From the NCBI RefSeq assembly GCF_002994635.1, contig NZ_PVNL01000078.1:1-32639 (forward strand): a stretch of 32,639 bases of DNA. Reading direction: 5' to 3'. Below are positions 18,128 to 26,617 of this stretch, one piece after another. Both the position numbers and the translations under genes were made by a program. Every line of letters starts with the position of its first letter. Positions within the stretch are counted from its first letter, which is position 1. The notes under the pieces were generated by a model. It saw only the letters and a list, made by a program, of their open reading frames with translations. It ran no database searches and was not told where the DNA came from. This DNA comes from Enhygromyxa salina. GTDB lineage: Bacteria; Myxococcota_A; Polyangia; Nannocystales; Nannocystaceae.

Positions 18128-19945
18128 TCAGCTGGACGCCCTCCTCCCATCATGAAAGCCTGGCAGGCTCAGCTCGACCTCGAGCCCACCACCAGCTCGA
18201 TTCTGCCCCCAGACCTCCCCCCCGAGCTCGTCCACGAGCGACTGAACCACCGCCAGCCCCATGCCGGTGCCAGGGACCGCCTGCTCGGCCTCGCGTGGAC
18301 CCCGAACGAACGCCTCGAACATGTGGGGCAACACTTGCGGCTCGACCCCTGCGCCACGATCGCGCACCGCCACGCGCAGTCGGTCACCATCCCGCCACGC
18401 ACACAGCTGCACCGCCTCGCCTTCGCAGGGCGTGAACTTCAACGCGTTGTCGGCCAGGTTGGTGAGGATCTGAGTCAGGCTGTCGCGGGCCACCATCGCC
18501 CCCGCAGTGCCCTCGCCTAGCTCCACGTCAACCACCAGGCCACGCGCGTCCGCCTGTGGTCGCAGCAGCTCGCCCACCCCCGCGACCACCTCGTCGAGCC
18601 GCGCGAGCGCGGCTTGCTCGATCACCTTGGGCCCGCCACGACCGTCGAGCCGGGCGAGCAGCAACACTTGATCGACCAGCCGGCTGAGCCGCTCGGCCTC
18701 GGTGCGGATCGTCTTGTGGTAGCCGCGCTGCCGCTCGGGATCCGCGACGATGCCCTGCTCGAGCATCTCCGAGTACATGCGGATGCTGGTCAGCGGGGTG
18801 CGCAGCTCGTGGGTGACGGCGGCGACGATCCGCTCGCGCTCCTGCGCCCGCGCGTGCAGCCCGGCCAAGGTCCGCTCGACGGCGATCAGCACGACCAGCA
18901 GCGCGAGCCCCAAGCCAAGGCCCAAGCCCAGCACCACGCGCGCGCTGTGTGAAGCGAGCGTGTTGACGGGCCCGAGCGCCGCGGTGACCTGCAGCTCGGA
19001 GAAGGGCGGCGCGAACTGGTGAGTCCAGCGTCCGGCCTCTGCGTTGACGCTTCCGCCCGCTCCCCACTCGAGCTTCACGAAGCCGGACAGCTCGGGGCTG
19101 CCGAGCACGTCCTGCTCGAGCCAGCGCTCGAGCGCGTGACGATCCACGACCAGACCCTGCAACCACCGCTGGCCGCCGATCTCCACGGTTCGGATCAGCC
19201 GCAGCGAGTCCCCGATCGGCTCGGCCACGAAGCTGGTCACCCGGACATCCAGCGCGTCGTCGAGCTGCGCGGCGTCGTCCGCCAGGAAATTGGCGAGCTG
19301 CTCGAGGTCGGGGTCGAACCCGATGTTGTTGCTGTTGGCCGCCGCGTTCTTGCGCTGACGAGCGATCGACTGCTGGTCCAGGGCGCGCTGGATCTGCACG
19401 TCCTCGGGCACCGCCTGCTGCTGGGCCTGTTGTTGGATCTGCTGCTGCTGCTGCGGCTGATCGAGCACGGCCACGGGCTCGCTGTTCTCGAGATCCTGGT
19501 TGAGTGCGCGCAGCTGCTCGGCGCGGGCGAGCGCGGGCGCCTGGGTTGGATCGTCGCGCGGCTCGTCGGGGCCTGGCAGCATCGGACTCGCAAACTGACC
19601 GTCCGGCTCGATCTGAAAGTAGCCAAGCACAAACGGCCGGTCGGGGATCTCGGCCAGCGGCGAGCGACTCGCGATCGGCTCGCGCTTGCTCGCCGCAGCG
19701 ACCCACTCGCGACGCCACTGCACGAACGGCCGGGCCTGCTCGGCCGCCACAAAGCTCGCCAAGCTGCCCTCGAGCTCGTCGAACACCCGCGCGGCGAGGG
19801 CCTCGCGACGCAGCTGCTGCTCGGCGACGCTGGCCGCGAGCGCCCCCCGCAGCAACAAGACCAGCCCAACCAGCATGATCAACCCGGCGACGCCCAGGTA
19901 GATGCGTCCGCGCAGCAAGCCGCCCTCGCGCGCTCGGGCCTGCAT
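18128..19945 (-). CDS. Two-component sensor histidine kinase
   Basis: A 605-residue membrane kinase. One membrane helix at about 15-35 and a second at about 336-356 flank a 300-residue extracytoplasmic sensor, which includes a Gln-rich stretch (about 163-178) of likely disorder. The dimerisation/phosphoacceptor box is VTHELRTPLTSIRMYSEML with His379. The ATPase domain shows the N box LTNLADNALKFTP, G1 DRGAGVEP, F box MFEAFVRG and G2 GTGMGLAVVQSLV. It starts at 19945, where its ATG shares one base with the stop of the response regulator gene (TGATG), so they are translated together. It passes phosphate to the regulator; the signal is unknown. Confidence 0.9.
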   Translation of the reverse strand: MQARAREGGLLRGRIYLGVAGLIMLVGLVLLLRGALAASVAEQQLRREALAARVFDELEGSLASFVAAEQARPFVQWRREWVAAASKREPIASRSPLAEIPDRPFVLGYFQIEPDGQFASPMLPGPDEPRDDPTQAPALARAEQLRALNQDLENSEPVAVLDQPQQQQQIQQQAQQQAVPEDVQIQRALDQQSIARQRKNAAANSNNIGFDPDLEQLANFLADDAAQLDDALDVRVTSFVAEPIGDSLRLIRTVEIGGQRWLQGLVVDRHALERWLEQDVLGSPELSGFVKLEWGAGGSVNAEAGRWTHQFAPPFSELQVTAALGPVNTLASHSARVVLGLGLGLGLALLVVLIAVERTLAGLHARAQERERIVAAVTHELRTPLTSIRMYSEMLEQGIVADPERQRGYHKTIRTEAERLSRLVDQVLLLARLDGRGGPKVIEQAALARLDEVVAGVGELLRPQADARGLVVDVELGEGTAGAMVARDSLTQILTNLADNALKFTPCEGEAVQLCAWRDGDRLRVAVRDRGAGVEPQVLPHMFEAFVRGPREAEQAVPGTGMGLAVVQSLVDELGGEVWGQNRAGGGLEVELSLPGFHDGRRASS

Positions 19946-20679
19946 CAGCCCGCCGGATCCTCGGACACCCGCAGCCGATACCCGACGCCGCGGACCGTCT
20001 CGATCGGCGAGTCCCCGCTGGGCAGGAGCTCGGCCAGGCGTCGCCGCAGCTTGACCACGTGCATGTCGACGCAGCGGGTCTCGAGCTTCTCGGCCCGGTC
20101 GTAGCCCCACACCTCACGGAGCAGATCGATGCGCGGGACCACGCGATGGCGCTCGCGGGCGAGGTACTCGAGCACCTCGAGGTCGCGGCTGGTCAGCTCG
20201 ATGTCACGCTCCCCCACGCGCGCGCGCAAGTTGTCGAGGTCGAGCGACAGCGGGCCGATCTGCAGGGTGTTCGAGGCCCGCGCGGGCGTGGCTGGAATTG
20301 GCGTGGCCCGCCGCAGCAGCGCCTCGATCCGCGCGCGCAGCAACGACAGCGAGAACGGCTTGGGCACGTAGTCGTCGCAGCCGCACTCGAACCCGCGCAG
20401 CACGTCTTGCTCGCGGCCTCGCGCGGTCAGCATCATGATCGCCTGACCCGGTCGCGCGGCCCGGAGCTGCTCGCAGATCGCGAAGCCGTCGCGGCCGGGC
20501 AGCATCACGTCGAGGATCACCAGCGCGTAGCGACCAGTGAGCGCCTCGGTCAGGCCGCGCTCGCCATCGCCGACCCCCGTTGGCTGGTGACCGTGGTAGG
20601 CGAGCAGATCGCAGATCCCCTCACGGATCGGCGCTTCGTCCTCGACGATCAGGATCGTTCGGCCCACGGCCTGCAGCAT
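19945..20679 (-). CDS. OmpR/PhoB-family response regulator
   Basis: A 244-residue regulator. The receiver domain has the acidic pocket E13-D14, phosphoacceptor Asp57 in VILDVMLPGRDG, the Thr in MMLTARG and the conserved Lys in DYVPKPF. After a short linker the winged-helix DNA-binding domain (about 145-240) shows LTSRDLEVLEYLARERHRVV, LREVWGYD, VDMHVVKLRRRL and IETVRGVGYRL. The start at 20679 (MLQAVGRTILIVEDE) gives the standard length. It is the first gene of the kinase operon, and three 11-bp-phased half-sites stand in its promoter, suggesting autoregulation. Confidence 0.93.
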   Translation of the reverse strand: MLQAVGRTILIVEDEAPIREGICDLLAYHGHQPTGVGDGERGLTEALTGRYALVILDVMLPGRDGFAICEQLRAARPGQAIMMLTARGREQDVLRGFECGCDDYVPKPFSLSLLRARIEALLRRATPIPATPARASNTLQIGPLSLDLDNLRARVGERDIELTSRDLEVLEYLARERHRVVPRIDLLREVWGYDRAEKLETRCVDMHVVKLRRRLAELLPSGDSPIETVRGVGYRLRVSEDPAG

Positions 20680-20714
20680 AGCGATGTCGCGGCGAGCATG
20701 GGGGGTGTTCGCCG

Positions 20715-20758
20715 GTTTTACGCTGGTCTTACGCAGACGGTGCAACCTTCTTACCGGC
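20715..20758. promoter_or_regulatory. Candidate OmpR-family binding site in a divergent promoter
   Basis: The hexamer TTACGC occurs at 20718-20723 and 20729-20734, exactly 11 bp apart, within related 11-mers GTTTTACGCTG and GTCTTACGCAG (9 of 11 identical). A third variant TTACCG at 20751-20756 is a further 22 bp on, two more 11-bp periods. OmpR/PhoB regulators bind direct repeats with an 11-bp period, so this is a good candidate operator for the adjacent regulator. It could control both the two-component operon (start 20679) and the divergent lipoprotein gene (start 20789). Confidence 0.55.
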
Positions 20759-20788
20759 GTGTTCGCGCGCGCGCGGCAAGGTTTCAGC

Positions 20789-22270
20789 ATGACCGCTCGC
20801 CGACTGTTGTTGTGCTCCTCGCTCGCGCTCTCGACCCTCGCCGCGTGCTCGCGCACCCCGACCCTCGATGACGCCACGGTGCCCGGCAGCATCCGCGCGC
20901 TCGACCTGTCCGAGCTCGACCAGCTCGACCAGCTCGACCAGGCGGACCTCACCGTGGTTTGGCTGCGAGAGGCCCAGCTCGACCAGCCCGATCCGGAGCG
21001 CCGCGCGGCGATCGTCGAGCGCCTGCGCGAGTCCGGGCCTGCGGGGCTCGACGCGTTGATCCGCGAGTATCACAGCGTGTCCGAGCGCCCGCTCGCCGAG
21101 GACGCGGCCTGGCGCGCGCTGATCGACGAGGTCGCGGGTCAGCGCGACGCAATCTACGGCGGGCTGTTTTGGCAGCGCGACATGCAGACCGCGCTCGCCC
21201 AGGCCGAGGCCAGCGGCAAACCGGTGCTCTCGCTGCGACTGCTCGGTGAGCTGACCTCGGAGTACTCGTGCGCCAACAGCCGGCTGTTTCGCACGCTGCT
21301 CTACGCGGACCCCGAGCTGGCGACCTGGCTGGAGGCCAACTTCGTGCTGCATTGGTCGAGCGAGCGACCGGTGCCGCGGGTCGAGATCGACTTTGGCGAC
21401 GGCCGCGTGGTCGAGCGCACGATCACGGGCAACAGCGCCCACTTCGTGCTCGACGCCAGCGGGCGGACGATCGACGTGATCCCCGGCTTGTGGTCGGCGC
21501 CCAGCTTCCGCGCCGCGCTCGAGGACAGCCTGAGCTTGCATGGCCAGCTGGCCGCGGTGAAGGGCGGGCGACGCTGGCGTGACGCGCTCGCCGACCACCA
21601 TGAGCGTCGGTTTGCGACCGCGGCCAAGCAGCTCAACGACGAGCTCTCACGCGCGCGCGGGGAGCCGCAGGATCTCGTTGCGACGCGCACCTGGCTGGCG
21701 GGCCCAGCCAACCCGCGCAGCGCCGACGAGCCCGTGCCCGCGCTGGCGGCCGTGCCCATGGCGATCGGGAAGTCGGCGATCGAGCGGCCGATCCTCGCCG
21801 CCGCGCCCGGGGTGCTCGGGGGTGCGAACGCTCGCCTGGTGCCCGCGGTCGCGGCCCCGATCGGACCGCGCGACGACCTCGAGCGGCTGGTGATCGGCGC
21901 CCGCGTGGCCGGTCGGTTCGCGCTGCACCCCAACACTCTCGCGATCATCGCGGCCGAGCGCCCGCTCGAGGGGCTGGTTCCCGAGGATCAGCGGGCCGAT
22001 GTTCAGGACCAGCTGCTGCTGGCACTGCGAGTCTCGATTCAGCAAGACACGGCCAAGAACGCGCTCGAGCTGCACCCGCGTGTCAACGCCGAGCTCGCCG
22101 CGCGCGCTCGCGGCGGGCGCTCGCTCGGCTTCGCCGACGTCGACGAGTGGGTCTATGCGCAGCTGTTCGAGACGCCTGCTGAAGATCCGTGGCTCGGGCT
22201 GGTGAATCCGACCGTCTACACCGGTCTGGTCGACGGCGGGGTCGTGGCTCCCGCGCCGGGGAACCGATGA
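20789..22270 (+). CDS. Lipoprotein with a thioredoxin-like domain
   Basis: A 493-residue lipoprotein (MTARRLLL signal, lipobox TLAAC, Cys20). Residues about 125-260 look like a thioredoxin-fold domain of the DUF255/SPATA20 type: RDMQTALAQAEASGKPVLSL, then LATWLEANFVLHW and AHFVLDASGRTIDVIPGLWS. The usual CxxC is not present at the first strand; the only nearby cysteine is in SEYSCAN, so redox activity is doubtful. The C-terminal half (270-493) has no recognised motif. A short DQL repeat (about 44-51) follows the signal. It is divergent from, and may be regulated by, the two-component system next door. Confidence 0.65.
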   Translation: MTARRLLLCSSLALSTLAACSRTPTLDDATVPGSIRALDLSELDQLDQLDQADLTVVWLREAQLDQPDPERRAAIVERLRESGPAGLDALIREYHSVSERPLAEDAAWRALIDEVAGQRDAIYGGLFWQRDMQTALAQAEASGKPVLSLRLLGELTSEYSCANSRLFRTLLYADPELATWLEANFVLHWSSERPVPRVEIDFGDGRVVERTITGNSAHFVLDASGRTIDVIPGLWSAPSFRAALEDSLSLHGQLAAVKGGRRWRDALADHHERRFATAAKQLNDELSRARGEPQDLVATRTWLAGPANPRSADEPVPALAAVPMAIGKSAIERPILAAAPGVLGGANARLVPAVAAPIGPRDDLERLVIGARVAGRFALHPNTLAIIAAERPLEGLVPEDQRADVQDQLLLALRVSIQQDTAKNALELHPRVNAELAARARGGRSLGFADVDEWVYAQLFETPAEDPWLGLVNPTVYTGLVDGGVVAPAPGNR

Positions 22271-22283
22271 TATCGTTGGGACA

Positions 22284-22763
22284 GTGCGATGGCTCCTGGA
22301 CTTGTTCACGCGGGACGCTGACCCCGAACCGCATGCGATCTCGGCCTCGGGTGAGGTCGGTGCGCTTGTCGACATCAGCGGGATCGTCGAGGCGATCGAG
22401 CCGCTGAAGCACCCCCTCGACGGCAGCGATGCGGTCGCGCTGAACTACGTCGCCCACGTCCGCAGCGGCACGGAGCTCACCGAGGCGATCGAGGGGCTTC
22501 TGATCGAGGGGTCGCAAGGTTGCGACTTCATTCTGCGGGATGAATCGGGGGCTGCGTTGATCGAGCTCGAGCCTGGGGACAGCGTGGCGCGGCTGCATGA
22601 GCACGTGATCACGACGCATGGGGCCGGGAACGAGATTAATGTCGAGGCGATCGTGCCTGGTGAGCGGGTGCGGGTTCGGGGGAAGGTTCGCGCGGTTGTG
22701 GATGACGGCGAGCCGCGGTGGTGCTGCGTGGTCCAGGCCAACGAGCTCGAGCACGCACCGTGA
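22284..22763 (+). CDS. Small hypothetical protein, GIDE-like beta domain
   Basis: A 159-residue protein starting with GTG at 22284, 13 bp after the previous stop, so possibly cotranscribed. It has no signal or membrane helix. The order SGIVEAIEPLKHPLDGSDAV, then FILRDESGAALIELEPGD, then VEAIVPGERVRVRGKVRAV resembles the soluble domain of bacterial GIDE-like proteins (a conserved pair of beta strands around an LxxPLxG and a DxxG motif), but no membrane anchor or RING domain is present. It ends 10 bp before the convergent end of the cas operon and so marks the border of the CRISPR locus. Confidence 0.6.
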   Translation: MRWLLDLFTRDADPEPHAISASGEVGALVDISGIVEAIEPLKHPLDGSDAVALNYVAHVRSGTELTEAIEGLLIEGSQGCDFILRDESGAALIELEPGDSVARLHEHVITTHGAGNEINVEAIVPGERVRVRGKVRAVVDDGEPRWCCVVQANELEHAP

Positions 22764-22773
22764 GGTGCGGCCG

Positions 22774-23781
22774 TCAACGCCAAGTCGGCCGAGAGAACGA
22801 GCCGTACCCGCCCTGGTCGGACCGGGAAATGCGGGATGTCAGCACCTCGACGCCTCGCGGCAGCGAGCGCACCTCGGTCCCGCGCCCCCGCGCGTCGGGC
22901 CGGATCGCGGGGTGTCGCAGCAAGGAGCGGACGGCGTCTTCATCCAGCGGGCTTCGCCAGACCGGGTAGCTAAACGTGCCGGATTTCCACCCACCGAGCA
23001 CGCCGCTGGTTGTGATCCGATCAACCCTCCGATCGCCCCTCGGCGCGCTCGAGAGGAGTCCGACGCCGCGCAGGGCCAGCCAGTCGGCCCCCGGCGTCCC
23101 CAGCTTCTTGTCCGTTGACGGGTCGACCGCACGCAGCGCGTATGCCCGGTCTTGGGTGGGGCTCCAGCTGAAGACCTTGAGTGACCTGTCGTTTGGCCAC
23201 GGTCCGAAGACAGCGGCGCGCAGATCAACATGATCGACCCGCCGCTCCGTGGCCTTCTTGCCCGCCCCATCGAGGAGCTCCTGCGCCACGTTGAGGAACC
23301 GCTGTTGACCGGCGGTGAAGTGGAGCGCGAACGGCTTGCCCGCCCCGTTGTTGTCGACCGCGGCGTCGGTGAGCACGGCCGCCGCCCAATCGGTGGTGCG
23401 GTGAGCTTCGTGGCTCGCATCCGCAATCCAGGCTTGGGCGACCTTGCGAAACCACGGCGGCGGAGGCTTGAGATCTTGGATGGGACCGCCATCCCCATCT
23501 GGATAACTGAAGGTCAGGAACGGGTCGCGCTCCCCCTCAGATCGACCGGCAGCATCATCGAGGTCGGCGGCAAGAATCTCGATTAGCTCGTCTTCATTGG
23601 TGACGGCGACACTCAGGATTGGGGTCGGGACGCTGGCGAGGTCGAAGTGCAAAGTTGGTCGCTGCAGGCCCATGCGAAGGCAGCTCGCACCCGCGCCGAG
23701 TAAGCAGCCGAGCGCGGCGAGATAGGCCAGGGGATCTTGAGCGTCGAGCCCCGTGAGTCGAAGCTGAGTTAGTTGTGTCAT
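22774..23781 (-). CDS. cas8g: Type I-G Cas8 (short large-subunit protein)
   Basis: A 335-residue protein with the opening LTGLDAQDPLAYLAALGCLL, the pattern seen at the start of type I-U/I-G Cas8, Csx17 and Csb3 proteins (GxdxxnPLaFLAALGxL). It lies where cas8u2 lies in Geobacter-type I-U loci, next to cas3. Cas8 recognises the PAM and starts R-loop formation in Cascade. It is about half the length usual for Csx17, and no separate Csx17 gene is present, so it is taken as the sole large subunit. Its ATG overlaps the cas3 stop by 4 nt (ATGA). Because cas3 is frameshifted, translation of this coupled gene may also drop. Confidence 0.72.
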   Translation of the reverse strand: MTQLTQLRLTGLDAQDPLAYLAALGCLLGAGASCLRMGLQRPTLHFDLASVPTPILSVAVTNEDELIEILAADLDDAAGRSEGERDPFLTFSYPDGDGGPIQDLKPPPPWFRKVAQAWIADASHEAHRTTDWAAAVLTDAAVDNNGAGKPFALHFTAGQQRFLNVAQELLDGAGKKATERRVDHVDLRAAVFGPWPNDRSLKVFSWSPTQDRAYALRAVDPSTDKKLGTPGADWLALRGVGLLSSAPRGDRRVDRITTSGVLGGWKSGTFSYPVWRSPLDEDAVRSLLRHPAIRPDARGRGTEVRSLPRGVEVLTSRISRSDQGGYGSFSRPTWR

Positions 23782-25937
23782 GGCTCCCTCCCTGGGCGCA
23801 GTCCTGGTTGTTTGCTCGCGCGATGGTCACCAAGCCGTAGCAACGCCTCGAGGTAGGCGAGCCCGTGCCACCCGTAAGACCGGCACAGCCTTCGGAACCG
23901 AGATGCGCACTCGTTCAGAAGATCATCATCGAGCGCTGCGGTCGAGACTTCGACCTCGATCCCGGCCACCGCGACCCGGACGAGCGTCGGCTCGGCATCG
24001 ACCGTGGCCGGCGCCCACGGGCGACACCAACCGTGGTGACTAGCGACGAGGTGACGAACCAGGTCGAGGTCATGCGCGCGCGACTGCAGCTCAGGACTCG
24101 CGTCGAGCAACGCGAGCGAGACCAGCTCATGCCGGAGTCCGAGCGGCCAGCCGCTGCGTTGCAGCGCTCGCGCACGGGCCTTGGCTGAGCCAAATTGCCG
24201 GGACTTCGCCAGCGGCTGCGCGCCCGCGACTTGTATGGGGTCGCCCCCCCGCAGCAGGGCCTGGAAACGCGTGTCGGCCTTGCCGAGATCGTGCAGCAGT
24301 CCCGCGAGTGCCACGTCCTGTGCGATGTCAGCATCGAGCCCAGCTGCTTTCGCGAACTCGGCGGCCCAGGCCTCGACGTCCTCGAGGTGGGAGGCCAGGG
24401 TCACTTCGATACCCGAGAACACGGAGACGACATCCTCAGTCGTGGCCTCGATCGCCCGACGTGGTGGCAACACCGTGACCCGCCAGATCAGCTCGTCGCT
24501 GGCGGAGCGGCCTGGCGTGAGGGAGTAGCTCGCGTGTGGTGACGCGAGGGCCGTGAGCAATGGGTGCCAGTCGAGGGCAACCTCGCTGAGCCGCTTTGTC
24601 AGCCCGCGAAGCCAGTCCAGGCAGCGCTGCTTCGCGGCGTCGATCTCGTCGGGGTCGTCGGAGCTGCTCGGGGTTGGTGGCTCACCCAGTCCCGCGGGCA
24701 GCGTGCGCGGGTCGACGCGCAGCTTGGCGACCCCGTGCCGGGCGTAGGTTGCCCGGTCGGCGATGTCCTCCACCAGCCCCTGGCTGTCTGGGTCCCACGT
24801 GCCCGCATGAAGTCCGCCGCGCGTGGCAGCGACGATGACCGTATCGCCGACCACGAGCTCACGCGGCGACGCGGCCTCCAGGCCATCAGCAGTCCAGCGC
24901 CAGACACGGCTCTCGTCCCGCTTGCCGAGCCAGCCGCGAAACTCGTGGATAGCCACGCTCACGGCCTCGTCGCTGACCGGGGGCATGAATTCCACGACTT
25001 CACCAGCGACCTGGGCCAGCGCGGCGAGCTCCTCGGGCGAGTCTGTCGTCGGGTCGACGATGTCCGCACGAAACACCACGTTGATGTCGCGCTCCCGAGC
25101 TTGATTCTTGCCATGCAGCCACAGCGCCACATCGGGGTCGGGGTGCGGTGCAGGCCGGGTCTCGGACCACATGTCCAGGTACCGAGGAAACAAGACCGGG
25201 GCCTCAGGAGCGGGTGGCAGCATGAGCGGCCGTCGCTCGTCGGGCGGTTCAGGAAATGACGCCAAACCGAAGTCGACCACCTCGGCTCGTGCGACCTCCT
25301 CCAGGTACGCCCAGGTCTCGCGCAGCGCGTTGCCATAGACCGGATCCTCGGGCGCTTTCGCAGCGACTTGATCCCTGCGTGCCAGGACCCACGCGGTCGG
25401 TTTGTCCTGTGCGCCCACCCGGTTGAGCCGCCCGAATCGCTGCCGCAGCGCGTCGAGGCTGGCCGCCTCCGTGACCAGGGTGTCAAAGTCGAGGTCGGCC
25501 CCAGCTTCAATACAACTGGTTGCGACCACGAACACGGGGTCGCTCGACGGGCTGGACTCGGCCCCCACCGAGACCGTCTCCTGTAGCCGCGATTGAATCG
25601 CAGACTTGTCGTAGGGCCGCATCCGCCCCGTGAGCAGCAGCACCTCGGGCACCTTCGCGTGGTCGAGAGCCTTGGCGACGCGCCGAGCCGTGAGCCGTGT
25701 CCACGCGATTGACGACGATGCCGATCCGCTTCGCTCCTGTTCCCGCGGCCGAGACCGCTCGCTTGGAGGCGACATCAGCGAGCAACGCCCTGTTGGCGGC
25801 CTCACCCTCGGCGTCGGCCGCTCGCTTGGTCTTGACGGTCTCCAGGCTCGCTGGCCGGGCCGCGTTGAGCCGCTTGGCCAGCACCGGGTGGGCGCGGTCA
25901 TCCGCGTCGAGACCGAAGATGTCGCTTGGCCGATCAT
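23778..25937 (-). CDS. cas3: Cas3 3' open frame: helicase C-terminal half plus HD nuclease
   Basis: This is the 719-codon frame that a gene finder would report for the second half of cas3. Its first ~80 residues (25937-25695) are out-of-frame sequence; true Cas3 begins near TARRVAKALDHAK. It contains helicase motif V VVATSCIEAGADLDFD, motif VI LRQRFGRLNRVG and, at the C-terminus, an HD domain: H517, H549-D550 in LLHDLGKAD, H603 in LRHELV and H634-H635 in ASHHGW. An HD domain after the helicase is typical of type I-G Cas3 and opposite to most other type I systems. Alone it lacks Walker A and the DEVH box, so it could not translocate, although the nuclease site is intact. Confidence 0.75.
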   Translation of the reverse strand: MIGQATSSVSTRMTAPTRCWPSGSTRPGQRAWRPSRPSERPTPRVRPPTGRCSLMSPPSERSRPREQERSGSASSSIAWTRLTARRVAKALDHAKVPEVLLLTGRMRPYDKSAIQSRLQETVSVGAESSPSSDPVFVVATSCIEAGADLDFDTLVTEAASLDALRQRFGRLNRVGAQDKPTAWVLARRDQVAAKAPEDPVYGNALRETWAYLEEVARAEVVDFGLASFPEPPDERRPLMLPPAPEAPVLFPRYLDMWSETRPAPHPDPDVALWLHGKNQARERDINVVFRADIVDPTTDSPEELAALAQVAGEVVEFMPPVSDEAVSVAIHEFRGWLGKRDESRVWRWTADGLEAASPRELVVGDTVIVAATRGGLHAGTWDPDSQGLVEDIADRATYARHGVAKLRVDPRTLPAGLGEPPTPSSSDDPDEIDAAKQRCLDWLRGLTKRLSEVALDWHPLLTALASPHASYSLTPGRSASDELIWRVTVLPPRRAIEATTEDVVSVFSGIEVTLASHLEDVEAWAAEFAKAAGLDADIAQDVALAGLLHDLGKADTRFQALLRGGDPIQVAGAQPLAKSRQFGSAKARARALQRSGWPLGLRHELVSLALLDASPELQSRAHDLDLVRHLVASHHGWCRPWAPATVDAEPTLVRVAVAGIEVEVSTAALDDDLLNECASRFRRLCRSYGWHGLAYLEALLRLGDHRASKQPGLRPGREP
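25685..25698 (-). repeat. 7-bp tandem duplication inside cas3
   Basis: Two adjacent exact copies of GAGCCGT on the plus strand (25685-25691 and 25692-25698), that is ACGGCTC twice in the coding sense. One copy gives the codons for V-D-T-A-R-R-V-A-K, the conserved region before helicase motif IV; two copies shift the frame by +1. The flanks do not extend the repeat by more than one base. Confidence 0.95.
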
Positions 25938-26617
25938 TCCCGCGTGGGGTTGCGCTCATGCGCACGACCTGCAGACCGCGGCCAGTCCCCGTCCGCGCCG
26001 ACCACTGCGCGTAGGTCGTCTGAAGATGCCCGAGCGTCTCTTCAAAGGCTGTTGCGAGGTGGACCTCATCGAGCAGAAACAGACAGTCGCGGGCGAGGAC
26101 TCCGGCATGAACGGGACGCATGCACTCACTCACGCCGTAGCCACGAAAGAGCAGGCGCGAACCGACCTGATCAACGGTGGAAGCGATGATCGTCGGTTGG
26201 TCTGGCGTCCCAACCCAGCTGTCGTCACGAGCGATCCCACCGCGAAGCTGGACCACTCGAACTGGCTCCGCGTCGGGGTTGCTGGACAAGCCCCGCAGCC
26301 GACGGCTCACCTTGGCGCAGACCGGCTTGCTCGAGTCGCCGAGCGCGGCATGCATGCGCCGCGCGAATTCATCGACCTGATCAACGATGATTCGCCGATC
26401 GACGATCAGGGCAATTCGTCGAGCAAACCGGTCGGGCTCGAGCGCGAGCGCGTAGAGCCCGACGAGCAGAGTCGATGTCTTGCCGGTTCCAGTTGGGAGG
26501 TCGAGGAGCTTGGGCCATCCGGTCGCAAGCACGGTGTCGAGCAGCCGCTGCTGCCATGGAAACGGATCGAAGCCCGTCACCTCCCGCATGAACGCGCTGA
26601 AGTCGGAAGCGAGCATG

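Noticed and set aside
25507..25684. Possible programmed frameshift in cas3
   Set aside because: The break coincides with a 7-bp duplication and has no slippery heptamer or downstream pseudoknot that I can see; slippage of one base would still leave extra residues in a conserved motif.
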